Shown here one piece after another: positions 43,212-55,861 of a stretch of DNA of 64,000 bases. The stretch is from Manihot esculenta. Its lineage: Eukaryota; Streptophyta; Magnoliopsida; Malpighiales; Euphorbiaceae. The notes beneath the pieces are model-generated. The model was not told where the DNA came from and made no database searches. It was given only the letters and a program-made list of their open reading frames with translations. The number at the start of each line of letters is the position of its first letter. Position 1 is the first letter of the stretch. Location: contig NC_035167.2 of the NCBI RefSeq assembly GCF_001659605.2, forward strand, positions 868,001-932,000. Reading direction: 5' to 3'. The translations under genes were made by a program, and so were the position numbers.

Positions 43212-45918
43212 TGTAACGACTCGAAAATCTGGACCGCTACCGGTGCTAGGATCCAGGTCGGCATAAGGCCGCCGTGACCCGTAGCAAGCCTAACATTCAT
43301 CCTGAAAACCTGTTTAATTCCATACATGATCAACACATACATAATAATTTTGAACTTTTCCTTACATTCATTCATTCTTTCATTCATTCACCAAACTCAA
43401 CCTGTGCATGCACTATACATAACATGATCATAAACATTAACTCCTCTTTGGAGTCTCAACAATGCCCCAATGGGGTGACATCACATATATTGAGTTTGGT
43501 TACATAAGCATCATAAAAATCATGTACTTGTGACGACCCGAAAATCAGACCGCTACCGGCGCTAGGATCCAGATCGGCTTAAGGCCGCCAGGACCCGTAG
43601 CAAGCCTAACATACATCCTGTACATCTGGTATAAACCCAAACATGATCAAACATAAACATAAAAATTGTAAAACATAAAACTGTAAACTTTTTTCTTTCT
43701 TTCATACACCAAGCTTAACCCGTGCATGCACAAACTCATAATCATAAACCCCAACACTAGAGTTCTCATCATCAACTCTAATGGGGCAACATAAAATAAG
43801 CTTGGTTTTCCTGTCTCATTAAAGACATACATAAGGACCATATGCAAGGGATTACCCACACTTCTAGGGCAAAGCACAACTCTATCTATTACATTACATT
43901 GATTTACATCATAACATTTTACAGATCCCGTGAGGGTGAGGGGATGTTAAGACAGTGCCGGTCACGGAGGATGGCCGGGCTGTTACAGTACTCAAGGGGA
44001 TTAACAACATACTAGGGTCAAGCACAACTATAAACCTCAATAGACATCATCGCATTACATTTCTATACTATACTTTTATATTACATCATTTTACAATTTT
44101 ATCATGTCCACAACTAACTATTACATATATACATAACTTTACATTCCTTGACTTCCTGATCTAGCCCGTACCTGCAAACCTGGGGATTTAGGGAGAGGGG
44201 TGAGCTACTAGAGCTCAGTGAGCAGAATAATAAAACATAGTATTTAAAACATATGATATCATGAAATGCATCACAGCACAAACATTTCACATCAAGGATG
44301 AACTTGTCACCACTTAGCCCTCTATACAGTCTAATTATGCCAGGGGCATAGTGCAGGCTCGCCTGGACTTCCATAGCATACCATACATATCCAGTCATGC
44401 CGGGGGCGTACTGCAGGCTCGCCCGGACTTTCATAGTCTGTCATATCATACCATATAAGGGCTAATGGATCATTCAACATTCATCCACATCAACAACATA
44501 ATATGCAATGCAACATATTCGTGAATTCTAATGCAAGCACCCTAATATATCTCATGGCATTCATGATGCGTGAATCATGCTAAAGCTTTCATTTTATTTA
44601 CTTTAAAACGTAGAGAGTTATTCCACTCACCTCTGGCTAGCTCTGACAAGACTCGAAAGCAGCTATCTCACTGCTGAGGTTCTCGGTTCCTCGGGTCCGA
44701 ATCTACACAAGTGGACTCAAATGAGGGACCTAACAAATATGAATATGACTCTAAAATACTCCCCAAAAATCCCCTAAAACACCTCAAAACATTCATAGAA
44801 AACATGCAAAGGAAGGCTGAACAGGGCACTTTCGGCGGCAGGTTCGGCGACCGAAAGTCCCTCTAGAGCCGAAAGTCATGCAGGTTCGGCGGCACCTTCG
44901 GCGGCCGAAAGTGCCCTCCAGAGACGAAAGTCCATTTTCGGGGGCAGGCTTCGGCAGCCGGAAGGCTTGCCTCGCAGACAGGTTCGGCGACCGAAAATCC
45001 TTTCGGCTGCCGAACCTGGTTTCTCCCAAAAGGGCAGAAACTCAGCTCTTCAATGCACACTTTCCTCCCAAACCTTCCAAGTAAGCATCCAACTCTCTCA
45101 AAGCATGCATACACACATACATCAACACCTAGGGGTCTCAAACTATCCTAAACCCCAACTACAACACATCAAACATGCATATCCAACACACATTGCTCAT
45201 ATAATCACATAAAACCTAACAAAGTTCAACTAACCTAAACATGCATTTCTACCCCATGAATCAACTTAAAACTTACTTAAAACATAAAATGAGTTCAAGA
45301 TCGGCTCTTACCTCTTGAAGATCGAGAGGGAGACGACCTAAACTTGGAGAACTAAGGGAAAGAGCTCCTAAGTCTTCCAAGCCTCAAAACTTGCTTAAAT
45401 GCTCAAATGCTCAAAGATCTTTAAAACAAAGTGAAATCTCATGAAAATCATAAAAGATTTGTAGGAAGAGACTCAAAATCGGCAAGGGACGGCGGAGAAC
45501 TCACCTTGGCCGGAAATGGGAAGAAAAGCTCGCCCATTCGGACAAGGAGACCCTTTTATAGGTGGCTGGCCAGGCCACTTTCGGGGGCCTAACGTGCCTC
45601 CGCATGCATGCCATGTTCGGCGGCTGAACATAAGGTTCGGCGACCGAACTTGGACTTCCCTCACTTATGCCTTCGGGGGCCTAAAGCACTCCCGAAGTGC
45701 ATGCATGTTCGGCGGCCGAACTTGAGGTTCGGCGGTCGAACCTGAGTCTTCCTCTCAAGACTATTTTCATCAAAAACTTAATTTCTTTCTTGCTTAAAAC
45801 CATAAAAAACATTAAAACATTTTATGAAAACATGGTTTTTCCCTTCTAGAGGTCTCCGACATCCGAGATTCCACCGGACGGTAGGAATTCCCACACCGGA
45901 GTGTAGCCGGGTATTACA
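43212..45918 (-). repeat. 3' LTR of the chromovirus, with nested insertion
   Basis: TGTAACGACTCG...GGGTATTACA. Without the 459-bp insertion and its extra TSD copy (43529-43992) it is about 2243 bp, matching the other LTR. Confidence 0.9.
43529..43987. mobile_element. 459-bp nested solo LTR (related short family)
   Basis: TGTGACGACCCG...GGGCTGTTACA flanked by perfect GTACT duplications (43524-43528 and 43988-43992). The intact site in the other LTR is seen near 51624. Its first ~90 bp resemble the end of the host LTR and of the solo LTR at 36451-38791, but the rest differs. No ORF. A solo LTR of a sister family or a TRIM-like element. Confidence 0.8.
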
Positions 45919-46037
45919 TTCTTCCCCCCTTAAGAACATTCGTCCCCGAATGTTCACCAAACAACATAGCATGGCATCAAACATGATCATACAAAGCATA
46001 AAACATCAACATATATATCTAACACATAACACACACC

Positions 46038-49000
46038 TTAAAAGAGATGAGGATATTGCTGGAGCATAGACTCCCGTGTCTCCCAGGTACACTCTTCGAT
46101 GTTGTGGTGATTCCAAAGGACTTTCACCATCGGGATTTCCTTGTTCCTTAGCTTTCTGATCTGGGTGTCTAGGATCCGTACTGGTTGCTCAACATAGGTG
46201 AGATCCTCTTGGATCTCCATATCAGGCTCACTAAGAACCTTGCCCGGATCTGACACGAACTTTCTTAACATGGAAACATGGAAAACCGGATGGATTCTCT
46301 CCATTGAAGCAGGCAAGTCCAGCTTGTACGATACATTCCCAATCTTTTGCAAGACTTCAAAGGGTCCGATGTACCGCGGAGCTAGCTTACCCTTTTTCCC
46401 AAACCGAATCACCCCTTTCATTGGAGACACCTTGAGCAATACCAATTCCCCCTCCTGAAACTCTACTTGCCTTCTACGGATATCTGCATAACTCTTTTGC
46501 CTGCTTGCAGCAGTCTTGATCCTTTCTCTGATTATGGGCACCACTCTGCTGGTGATCTCTACTAGCTCAGGCCCTGCCAAGGCCTTTTCTCCTACTTCTT
46601 CCCAACAGACAGGCGACCTGCACTTTCTTCCATACAAGGCTTCGTATGGGGCTATCCCTATGCTGGCATGATGGCTGTTATTGTAGGCAAACTCCACCAG
46701 AGGTAGATGCTGCCTCCAAGAATCGCCAAAATCCAGCACACACATTCTGAGCATATCCTCTATTGTCTGGATGGTCCCCTCTGATTGTCCATCCGTCTGT
46801 GGATGGAAAGCAATGCTAAAATCCAACCTGGTACCCATAGCATTCTGCAGACTCCGCCAAAACCTGGAGGTGAACTGGGGTCCTCTATCGAACACTATTG
46901 AAACAGGAACCCCATGCAGTCTGACAATCTCATCTACATACACTTGCGCCAACTTGTCCACAGAATAACCACTCCTGATAGGGATGAAGTGAGCAGATTT
47001 GGTGAGTCTGTCCACAATCACCCATATGGAGTCCAATCTGTTGGACGCTGCCGATAACCCCACCACGAAGTCCATAGCTATGTTCTCCCATTTCCACTCT
47101 GGAATAGGTAGTGGGTTAAGCATTCCAGCCGGCTTCTGATGTTCCAGCTTCACCCTCTGACATATTTCGCAGGCTGACACAAACTGTGCCACTTCCCTCT
47201 TCATAGCTGGCCACCAATAAACTTTCTTCAGATCTTGATACATCTTGGTGGCTCCAGGGTGAACACTGTATCTAGCATTATGAGCCTCCCTCATAATGTC
47301 TCCCTTTAGCCCTGCGTCATCTGGTATGCACAATCGGCTCCCATAGCGGAGGATCCCTTTGCTGTCGAATCTGAACTCACTATCCTTGCCTGACTGAACA
47401 GTCCTGGCAATCTTCACTAACTCTGGGTCCTCATGTTGTTTCTAAGCCACCTGCTCCAGAAACATGGGTGCCACTCTCATTTGGGCAATCAAAACACCTG
47501 TACCAGACAACTCCAACTGTAGACCTTCATTCAAGAGTTCGAAGAACTGCCTCACCACTGGCCTCCTCTCTGCTGAAATATGGGACAAACTGCCAAGTGA
47601 TTTCCGGCTTAAGGCGTCCGCCACAACATTCGCCTTACCCGGATGGTACTGAATTTTACAATCATAGTCACTAAGCAGTTCTACCCATCTTCTCTACCTC
47701 AGATTCAAATCTCTCTAACTCAGGATGTACTGCAGGCTCTTATGATCTGTGAAGATCTCACACTTAACCCCATAAAGATAGTGCCTCCACATCTTGAGTG
47801 CAAAGATCACCGCTGCCATCTCCAGGTCATGTGTAGGGTAATTCAACTCGTGCTTCTTTAGCTGTCTAGAAGCATAAGCAATCACCCTTTCATTCTGCAT
47901 TAGCACACAACCCAGTCCCACACGGGACGCATCGCAGTAGACTGTGAAGTCCTCATTGCTAGTTGGCAGAGATAACACTGGTGCTGAAGTCAACCTCTTC
48001 TTGAGCTCCTCAAAGCTTTCTTCGCACTGATCGGTCCACACAAACCTCTGGTTCTTCTTAGTTAGTCTGGTCATAGGAGCTGCAATCTTAGAGAAGTCCT
48101 GAACGAACCTCCTGTAGTAACCTGCTAAACCCAAGAAGCTCTTGATCTCTGTAACTGTAGTGGGTCTAGGCCAGTTAGCTACGGCTTCCACTTTCTTGGG
48201 GCCTACCTCGATTCCATTTTTCGACACAACGTGCCCCAAGAATGAAATGCTCCTCAGTCAGAACTCACACTTGGAGAACTTGGCATACAAGCCATGTTCC
48301 CTTAAGGTCTGCAGAACTAATCTCAGATGATGGGCATGCTCCTCTGCATTCCTGGAATACACTAAGATATCATCTATGAAGACAATAACAAAGTGATCCA
48401 GGTATTGGCTAAATACTCTGTTCATGAGGTCCATGAATGCTGCAGGGGCGTTGGTTAACCCGAACGGCATCACAAGGAACTCATAATGCCCATATCTGGT
48501 CCTGAAGGCTGTCTTCGGTACATCCTCTTCTCTTATCCTTAGCTGATGGTACCCCGATCTCATATCTATTTTGGAGAAACAACCTGCTCCGCCTAGCTGG
48601 TCAAATAGATTGTCGATCCTTGGCAACGGGTACTTATTCTTGGTAGTGACCTTGTTCAACTGCCTGTAGTCGATACAAAGTCTGAGAGATCCATCATTCT
48701 TTTTCACAAATAGCACTGGAGCACCCCAAGGTGAGGTATTCGGTCGGATGAATCCTCTATCTACCAACTCTTGCAACTGCTCCTTAAGCTCATTTAATTC
48801 TGCTGGTGCCATCCTGTAGGGAGGAATAGAGATCGGTCTGGTTCTAGGCATCAATTCAGTTTCGAACTCTATCTCCCTAGCAGGCGGTAAACCTGGCAGC
48901 TCGTCTGGAAAAACATCTAAGAACTCACTGACCACGGGCACTGAGGCGGGCTCTCTAACATGACTATCCAGCTCTCTCACATGAGCTAGAAAACCCTAAC

Positions 49001-50480
49001 AACCCCTCTTGAGTAGCCTACGAGCCTGAAGGGCTGATATCAAACCTCTAGGTGTACTCCCCCTGTCTCCTCTGAAGACAACCTCTGACCCATCCTGACA
49101 TCTGAACTTGACTACCTTGTCTCTGCAGTACAAGGTAGCACTATGGGTAGATAGCCAATCCATCCCTAGAATGACGTCAAAATCTGTCAAATCTAGAACC
49201 ACAAGGTCGGCTGAAAGGCATCTCCCCTCTATAAAAACTGGACTATACTGGCAGACTGACTCTGCCACTGACGGGTCACACTTGGGTCCACTGACCCATA
49301 GGGGACACTCTAACCCAGAGACCATCAATCCCAACCTCTCGATGGCCCTCGGAGCAATGAAAGAATGAGATGCACCAGGGTCCATTAAGGCATAAACATC
49401 TAAACAACCAATGACAAGGTTACCTGACACCACGGTGTTAGATGTGTTTGCCTCCTGCTGAGTCATTGTGAAGATCCGCGCTGGAGCTGATGGACCTTCA
49501 CCTCTGAAATCCGCTGAAGAAGAGGCTGCCCCTCTCCCTCGGCCTCGGCCACTAGCCTGAGTCGCGGCTGGAGCCACTGGCTGAGCCACACTACCAGAAG
49601 CTGTCTGCTGAGACTGTGCCACAGAAGCTACTCTAGGACACTCTCGTGCCATATGTCTCTCCTGCCCACATCTGAAGCAAGCTGTCGTCCCAACCAGACA
49701 TACTCCCTTGTGGGGCTTCCCACACTTCATACATGCTGTAACACTTGCACCCGAGCTCGAGCCACTTCCTAATCCCAGACCTGACTTGATCTTGCTCCAG
49801 AACTTGTTCTTCTTGGACTTCCGGGAGCCTCTGTCCCACTTCTTACTGCCTGAACTCAGAGAAGAAGGGTCTAACCTACCCCCTCCTGGGGTCTTGGAAC
49901 CAGAAGGCTGTGCCACTGACTGCTTGACTTTCCCTTCGATGATAGCACTAGCCTCCATCCTCCGAGCCATATCTACTATGGCATGGAAACTCTCCCTCTC
50001 TGCTGACTGAATCAAGGAGGAATACCTGGAATGGAGCCTCATGATATACCTCCTTGACTTCCTCTGATCTGTGTCCAGATTCTGCCCAGCAAACGGCAAC
50101 AGCTCCAAGAATCTGTCTGTATACTCATCCACGCTCATCTCATCTGTCTGTCTCAACTGCTCAAATTCAATCATTTTCAGCTCCCTGGAACTGTCAGGGA
50201 AAGCCCATCCTGCAAACTCATTGGCAAACTCCTCCCAGGATAGACTATCCAACCTCGGGTTCACATAGTTCTTAAACCATTCTCGGGCCTTCTTGCATTT
50301 TAATGTGAACCCAGCCATCTGAATGGCTCTACTATCATTAGCTCCTATCTCATCTGTAATTGTCTTGACCCTCTCAAGGTACACAAACGGGTCATCACCG
50401 GTTTCAAACTGGGGAGCACCCAGCTTCATGTAGTCGGTCATCTTGACCTTGCTCCCCCCAGATGAGCTAGGTTTAGGCAT
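46038..50480 (-). pseudogene. Chromovirus gag-pol, one frame with five stops
   Basis: A single frame of 1481 codons. Gag (50480 leftward): KMTDYMKLGAPQFETGDDPF and FAGWAFPDSSRELKMIEFEQL, zinc knuckle CFRCGQERHMAREC (about 49650). Protease: ALMDPGASHSF near 49390, with Pro where the family has Ser/Thr (D-P-G). RT (48980-48258): LPPYRM-like, [26 protein letters not shown] and the active-site FIDDILVYS. RNase [19 protein letters not shown]. Integrase: HPGATKMYQDLKKVYWWPAM, CEICQRVK, DFVVGL, DRGPQFTSRFW and QSEG (D,D,E region present). C-terminus: KLRNKEIPMVKVLW...WETRESM.QQYPHLF, a chromodomain-like tail of the Tekay/Del clade. Stops at 48996 (TAG), 48258 (TGA), 47715, 47694 and 47442 (TAG). Confidence 0.9.
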
Positions 50481-51028
50481 TTGGGTTTCTGGGACAGTAG
50501 GTGCTGCTGGTGGAGGAGGAGGTGCAGCATCCCCTGGGTAGGGTTTGCTGTACCTGGATAGAAAGATGAGGGTGGGTACATGGGGTACTGTGGGTACGGT
50601 GGGTAGAAAGGTGGGTACGGCATCTGAGAGTGATAAGGGGTAAAACTGGGGTAATCCGATGTACCTCCCATCGAATACCCGGGATTATGAGAAAAGGGTG
50701 GGTAGTAAGGTGGCTGAACAAATCCCGAGGCCTGAGTGCCTCCTTGGGACTCTCCCATTCCCTCTTCCGACATACTTACTCCGAGACTGCCATCCCTCCT
50801 CTGATCCACATCCATCTGATCCTCCACATCCTCTGACATATCCCCTTGCGCTGTTCCCCTCACTGATCTGCTTCTACCCAGATCCAAAGACCTTCTAGGG
50901 TCCCTTACTGCTCTTTCTCTGCTGGACCTACTTGACATTGCCCTAGGCAATGCAGGAGGACGGGCATCAGTGCCCTCGTCCTGAGGTGGTACTCCAGTCA
51001 ATCGTGCAGATCGACGAGTTCCTCTCAT
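50481..51028 (-). pseudogene. N-terminal part of chromovirus Gag, frameshifted
   Basis: ATG at 51028 begins MRGTRRSARLTGV and continues through a Pro/Tyr-rich stretch (PPYYPPFSHNPGYSMGG). A run of four C at 50531-50534 (G4 on the coding strand) is one base short of what is needed to enter the gag-pol frame at PGDAAPPPPPAAP, so a single-base deletion separates this part from 50480 onward. Confidence 0.7.
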
Positions 51029-51284
51029 CCTGTTTACTGAAAAACAGCACACATCACATAGAACATTAGCATCAAATGGTTCATGTGGAAGCACATGAAC
51101 CCGCATCACATACATCACATACATAGCATATCATTAATGCACATGCATATAATCATGGCATTTCACAACATCATTCAAGATAGGACTCTTTATCCTATCC
51201 TAGTGGATATGATCTTCCTATCGTGCTTGACCTTCTAAAACATCTATGAGCCCGACACTCTAGGTCCGACCATATGAACCTAGG

Positions 51285-51296
51285 GCTCTGATACCA
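51285..51296 (-). other. Chromovirus primer-binding site
   Basis: Minus-strand TGGTATCAGAGC, three bases inside the 5' LTR boundary at 51300. Confidence 0.8.
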
Positions 51297-51299
51297 ATC

Positions 51300-53553
51300 T
51301 GTAACGACCTGAAAATCCGGACCGCTACCGGCGCTAGGATTCAGGTCGGCATAAGGCCGCCAGGACCCGTAGCAAGCCTAACATTCATCCTGAAAACCTG
51401 TTTAATCCCATACATGATCAACACATACATAATAATTTTGAACTTTTCCTTACATTCATTCATTCTTTCATTCATTCTTTCATTCATTCACCAAACTCAA
51501 CCTGTGCATGCACTATACATAATATGATCATAAACATTAACTCCTCTTTGGAGTCTCAACAATGCCCCAATGGGGTGACATCACATATATTGAGTTTGGT
51601 TACATAAGCATCATAAAAATCATGAACTCAAGGGGATTAACAACATACTAGGGTCAGGCACAACTATAAACCTCAATAGACATCATCGCATTACATTTCT
51701 ATACTATACTTTTACATTACATCATTTTACAATTTTATCATGTCCACAACTAACTATTACATATATACATAACTTTACATTCCTTGACTTCCTGATCTAG
51801 CCCGTACCTGCAAACCTGGGGATTTAGAGAGAGGGGTGAGCTACTAGAGCCCAGTGAGCAGAATAATAAAACATAGTATTTAAAACATATGATATCATGA
51901 AATGCATCACAGCACAAACATTTCACATCAAGGATGAACTTGTCACCACTTAGCCCTCTATACAGTCTAATTATGCCAGAGGCGTAGTGCAGGCTCGCCT
52001 GGACTTCCATAGCATACCATACATATCCAGTCATGCCGGGGGCGTAGTGCAGGCTCGCCCGGACTTCCATAGTCTGTCATATCATACTATATAAGGGCTA
52101 ATGGATCATTCAACATTCATCCACATCAACAACATAATATGCAATGCAACATATTCGTGAATTCTAATGCAAGCACCCTAATATATCTCATGGCATTCAT
52201 GATGCGTGAATCATGCTAAAGCTTTCATTTTATTTACTTTAAAACGTAGAGAGTTATTCCACTCACCTCTGGCTAGCTCTGACAAGACTCGAAAGTAGCT
52301 ATCTCACTGCTGGGGTCCTCGGTTCCTCGAGTCCGAATCTACACAAGTGGACTCAAATGAGGGACCTAACAAACATGCATACGACTCTAAAATACTCCCC
52401 AAAAATCCCCTAAAACACCTCAAATCATTCATAGAAAACATGCAAAGGAAGGTTGAACAGGGCACTTTCGGCGGTAGGTTCGGCGGCCGAAAGTCCCTCC
52501 AGAGCCGAAAGTCATGCAGGTTCGGCGGCACCTTCGGCGGCCGAAAGTGTGCTCCAGAGACAAAAGTCCATTTTCGGGGACAGGCTTCAGCAGCCGAAAG
52601 GCTTGCCTCGCAGACAGGTTCGGCGGCCGAAAATTCTTTTGGCTGCCGAACCTGGTTTCTCCCAAAAGGGCAGAAACTCAGCTCTTCAATGCACACTTTC
52701 CTCCCAAACCTTCCAATCAAGCATCCAACTCTCTCAAAGCATACATACACACATACATCAACACCTAGGGGTCTCAAACTATCCTAAACCACAACTACAA
52801 CACATCAAACATGCATATCCAACACACATTGCTCATATAATCACATAAAACCTAACAAAGTTTAACTAACCTAAACATGCATTTCTACCCCATGAATCAA
52901 CTTAAAACTTACTTAAAACATAAAATGAGTTCAAGATCGGCTCTTACCTCTTGAAGATCGAGAGGGAGACGACCTAAACTTGGAGAACTAAGGGAAAGAG
53001 CTCCTGAGTCTTCCAAGCCTCAAAACTTGCTTAAATGATCAAATGCTCAAAGATCTTTAAAACAAAGTGAAATCTCATGAAAATCATAAAAGATTTGTAG
53101 GAAGAGACTCAAAATCGGCGAGGGACGGCGGAGAACTCACCTTGGCAGGAAATGGGGAGAAAAGTTCGCCCATTCGGACAAGGAGACCCTTTTATAGGTG
53201 GCTAGTCAGGCCACTTTCGGGGGCCTAACGTGCCTCCGCATGCATGCCATGTTCGGCGGCCGAACATAAGGTTCGGCGGTCGAACCTGGACTTCCCTCAC
53301 TTATACCTTCGGGGCCTAAAGCACTCCCGAAGTGCATGCATGTTCGGCGGTCGAACTTGAGGTTCGGCGGCCGAACCTGAGTCTTCCTCTCAAGACTATT
53401 TTCATCAAAAACTTAATTTCTTTCTTGCTTAAAACCATAAAACACATTAAAACATTTTATGAAAACATGGTTTTTCCTTTCTAGAGGTCTCCGACATCCG
53501 AGATTCCACCGGACGGTAGGAATTTCGACATCGGAGTCTAACCGGGTATTACA
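51300..53553 (-). repeat. 5' LTR of the chromovirus
   Basis: 2254 bp, TGTAACGACCTG...GGGTATTACA. It contains two clusters of GGCGGCCGAA palindromes (about 52470-52650 and 53245-53375), the minus-strand TATA motif near 53190, and a two-copy GTGCAGGCTCGCC tandem near 51980-52065. Confidence 0.9.
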
Positions 53554-53950
53554 AAAAATTTCAATCATTAACATTCTTGAAAACTAAAAATCAAGCCAAA
53601 CTTAAATTAAAGAAACTCTACAATGTAATTTGGAACCCTAATTTTAAACTGAAATTACCAATTTCTATCATGTGACCACCCAGTGGTCAGGTCTAAATGA
53701 AGATACAGTTTATGATTAGTCTCTTAGCACAAATTTTTATAATTAAAAAAAATGAGAGTGAATAAGATAATCAAAGGAAAGAAAATTAGGCAAAATAAAG
53801 AGAAATAGCTAAATTTTTTAATTAATTATAGTTTATATTTTTAATTTTATCTAATTTAGCATAATTTTAAAATTTCTTTGACACTGACTTTAACTTTTGA
53901 AATAAGTTTAAATTAAAAATATTAGTTGTGAAAGAATTTATAGTTGATAT

Positions 53951-54042
53951 CATTTTTGCTGGAATTTAAGAAGACTCGCTCCTAGTTGGGCTTCTAGTTG
54001 GGCAGCGTAGTATCTTGATCCTAGATTTCAGGATCGAAGATC
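53951..54042. repeat. Hairpin-bearing ~90-bp repeat, copy 1
   Basis: CATTTTTGCTG..AAGAAGACTCGCTCCTAGTTGGGC, a second CTAGTTGGG, GCAGCGTAG, then GATCCT-AGATTTC-AGGATC, a perfect stem-loop. Confidence 0.8.
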
Positions 54043-54770
54043 CCGTTTCTGATAACCAGAAAACACCCGCTTAGCAAGTGTTTTGCCGTTATTTTTACCT
54101 CTAATTTTATTAAAATAAAAAATATTTACTATTTAATCTATAAATTTTATTATTATTAATAAATCAGTCCCTCAATTTTAAAAAATGTATCAAAATATTT
54201 TTATGTAAGCAAACTGTTAACAACCAAATCATTCAATTCTCTTTTCTGCTAACTAATTTATCATTTTTATAAAGATTTTGAAAGATTAATGAAAAATTTA
54301 ATATTAATTGTGCACTACAAAAATTAAAATTAATGATAATATAGTATAAAATTGACCTTCAGCAATATATCATGCATTCTCTTAGCTGTTACTAACAATA
54401 TTCCGTGAGAATTCATCAATAATATATCTATGTATAACTAGCTAGTAGACATGTATAAAATAATGGAAAAATATTGACTTAATAAAAAATAAATCATTCC
54501 AAATTCTAAATAAATTATACCAACTCTTTTTTCTCTTAACAAAACATTAATGAGCTTCATGATGTAAGACAATTACGTAGGCTTGATTTTGTAAGATGGC
54601 ATGATGCTTGCTGGTCACTTCTCAATTGGTTTTTTTATATATAGAGATAATTGAATGGAGTTTTAATTGATTGACTTAAAATTAAATTCTATTTATATCA
54701 AATTAAATTCATTAAAAAATAAAATAATTTTAATAAATATTTACTCCATCCATAAAAATAGCACATATGC

Positions 54771-54864
54771 ATTTTTGCTGAATTTTAAGAAGACTCGCTT
54801 CTAGTTGGGCTCCTAGTTGGGCAGCATAGCATCTTGATCCTAGATTTCAGGATCAAGAACTAGT
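54771..54864. repeat. Hairpin-bearing ~90-bp repeat, copy 2
   Basis: Same structure. The stem is 9 bp here (CTTGATCCT / AGGATCAAG), followed by AACTAGT. Confidence 0.8.
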
Positions 54865-55360
54865 CCATATGCATAAAATGAATGGAAAAGTATTGACTTA
54901 AATATAAAACAAATAAATTATTCCAAATTCTAAACAAATTATTACTTTCAATGGCTGGTACTATATACCATTTTTTTTCTCTTAACAAAAAAAAAATTAT
55001 ATCTATTGAGATATTTAACTTAATTTATAAAAATTATCTTATAAGCATTGAAGTACTTATAAGTAATTATAACCATTTAAAATTTGATTTATTAGATAAA
55101 AAATAAAAATATTTATATTTTTTTACTTCCTAGTATCACATCTTTAACAAATAGTGATAATTTTTAAGTATCGAGTGAAGTATAAAAACATACTCTAATT
55201 TCATTAATTTTCACTTTAAAATTTGTGATATAATTTGTATTTAAATAAATTTTTATAAAATTATGCATAATTTTTAGTTTTTTAAAATAAATTTTTTAAA
55301 GAAAAAAATGAAAATTTTAAATTTAAAAAATAAATAGAAAAAATTAATTAAATTAAATTG

Positions 55361-55861
55361 AATTGTTGTGAAATATTTAATTCCAAATAAAAAGTAATGA
55401 CTCTATGAATGACTGAAATAAATTGAAGGCAAGGCTTGAATAAATTGCAACTTAAAATAATATGAACTTGCCGATCCAGCATGATTAGATTAATAGTTTG
55501 AGGGAAAAAATGATAGTTTAATAATTTTTCATAATCAACTTATTTAACTTTTTATTAAAGTTAAATAAAATAATTTTTATTATCTGAAAGCTAATATGTT
55601 GCTTTTTTTTTAAAAAAAATGTCCAAAAATATAATTTATTTCCAAAGTCATAGTCTACTCTTATTGTGATTTTTATTAATGATTTTTGTTTTTAAATAAT
55701 GAGACTTCAGATCTGTAATCGAACCACTTGAATAAAATAACAATTTTCTAAATCAAACCAATGCATACTTCATTTTCTATATAAGGCTTTACAGCACTCC
55801 TTGATTAGCATTAAGTATACAATAAAACCTTCCAGTAGTTTTAAGTCTTTTGAGTGAAACA
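55361..55861 (+). promoter_or_regulatory. Upstream region of repeat-protein gene B
   Basis: Paralogous to two pieces of copy A: up to about 55396 it matches 23950-24000, the left flank of the gypsy relic, and from there it matches 27711 onward. TATATAA lies at 55778-55784, 78 bp before the ATG. It lacks the ~38-bp motif block found at 28411. Confidence 0.65.

Larger units (their letters stand above)
43212..53553 (-). mobile_element. Full-length Ty3/gypsy chromovirus (Tekay-like)
   Basis: LTRs 43212-45918 (includes a nested insertion) and 51300-53553, flanked by AAAAA on both sides (weak TSD in A-rich DNA). In the minus orientation a methionine-tRNA type primer site (TGGTATCAGAGC, plus-strand 51285-51296) follows the 5' LTR and a polypurine tract (plus-strand CTTCCCCCCTT, 45921-45931) precedes the 3' LTR. 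Gag, protease, RT, RNase H, integrase and a C-terminal chromodomain-like segment are in gypsy order. Coding is closed by five stops and one frameshift, so it is not autonomous as it stands. Confidence 0.92.
53559..55360. other. AT-rich spacer with two hairpin repeats
   Basis: Non-coding. Holds hairpin-repeat copies at 53951-54042 and 54771-54864. 54310-54620 is paralogous to 61790-62105. Confidence 0.5.

Noticed and set aside
46198..50898. Plus-strand ORFs across the chromovirus
   Set aside because: Antisense to well-recognised gag-pol domains; no independent signal.
51120..51300. Possible env-like or extra ORF between the 5' LTR and gag
   Set aside because: The upstream frame (to 51124) is open but begins in leader sequence with simple MYVMYV residues; gag most likely starts at 51028.
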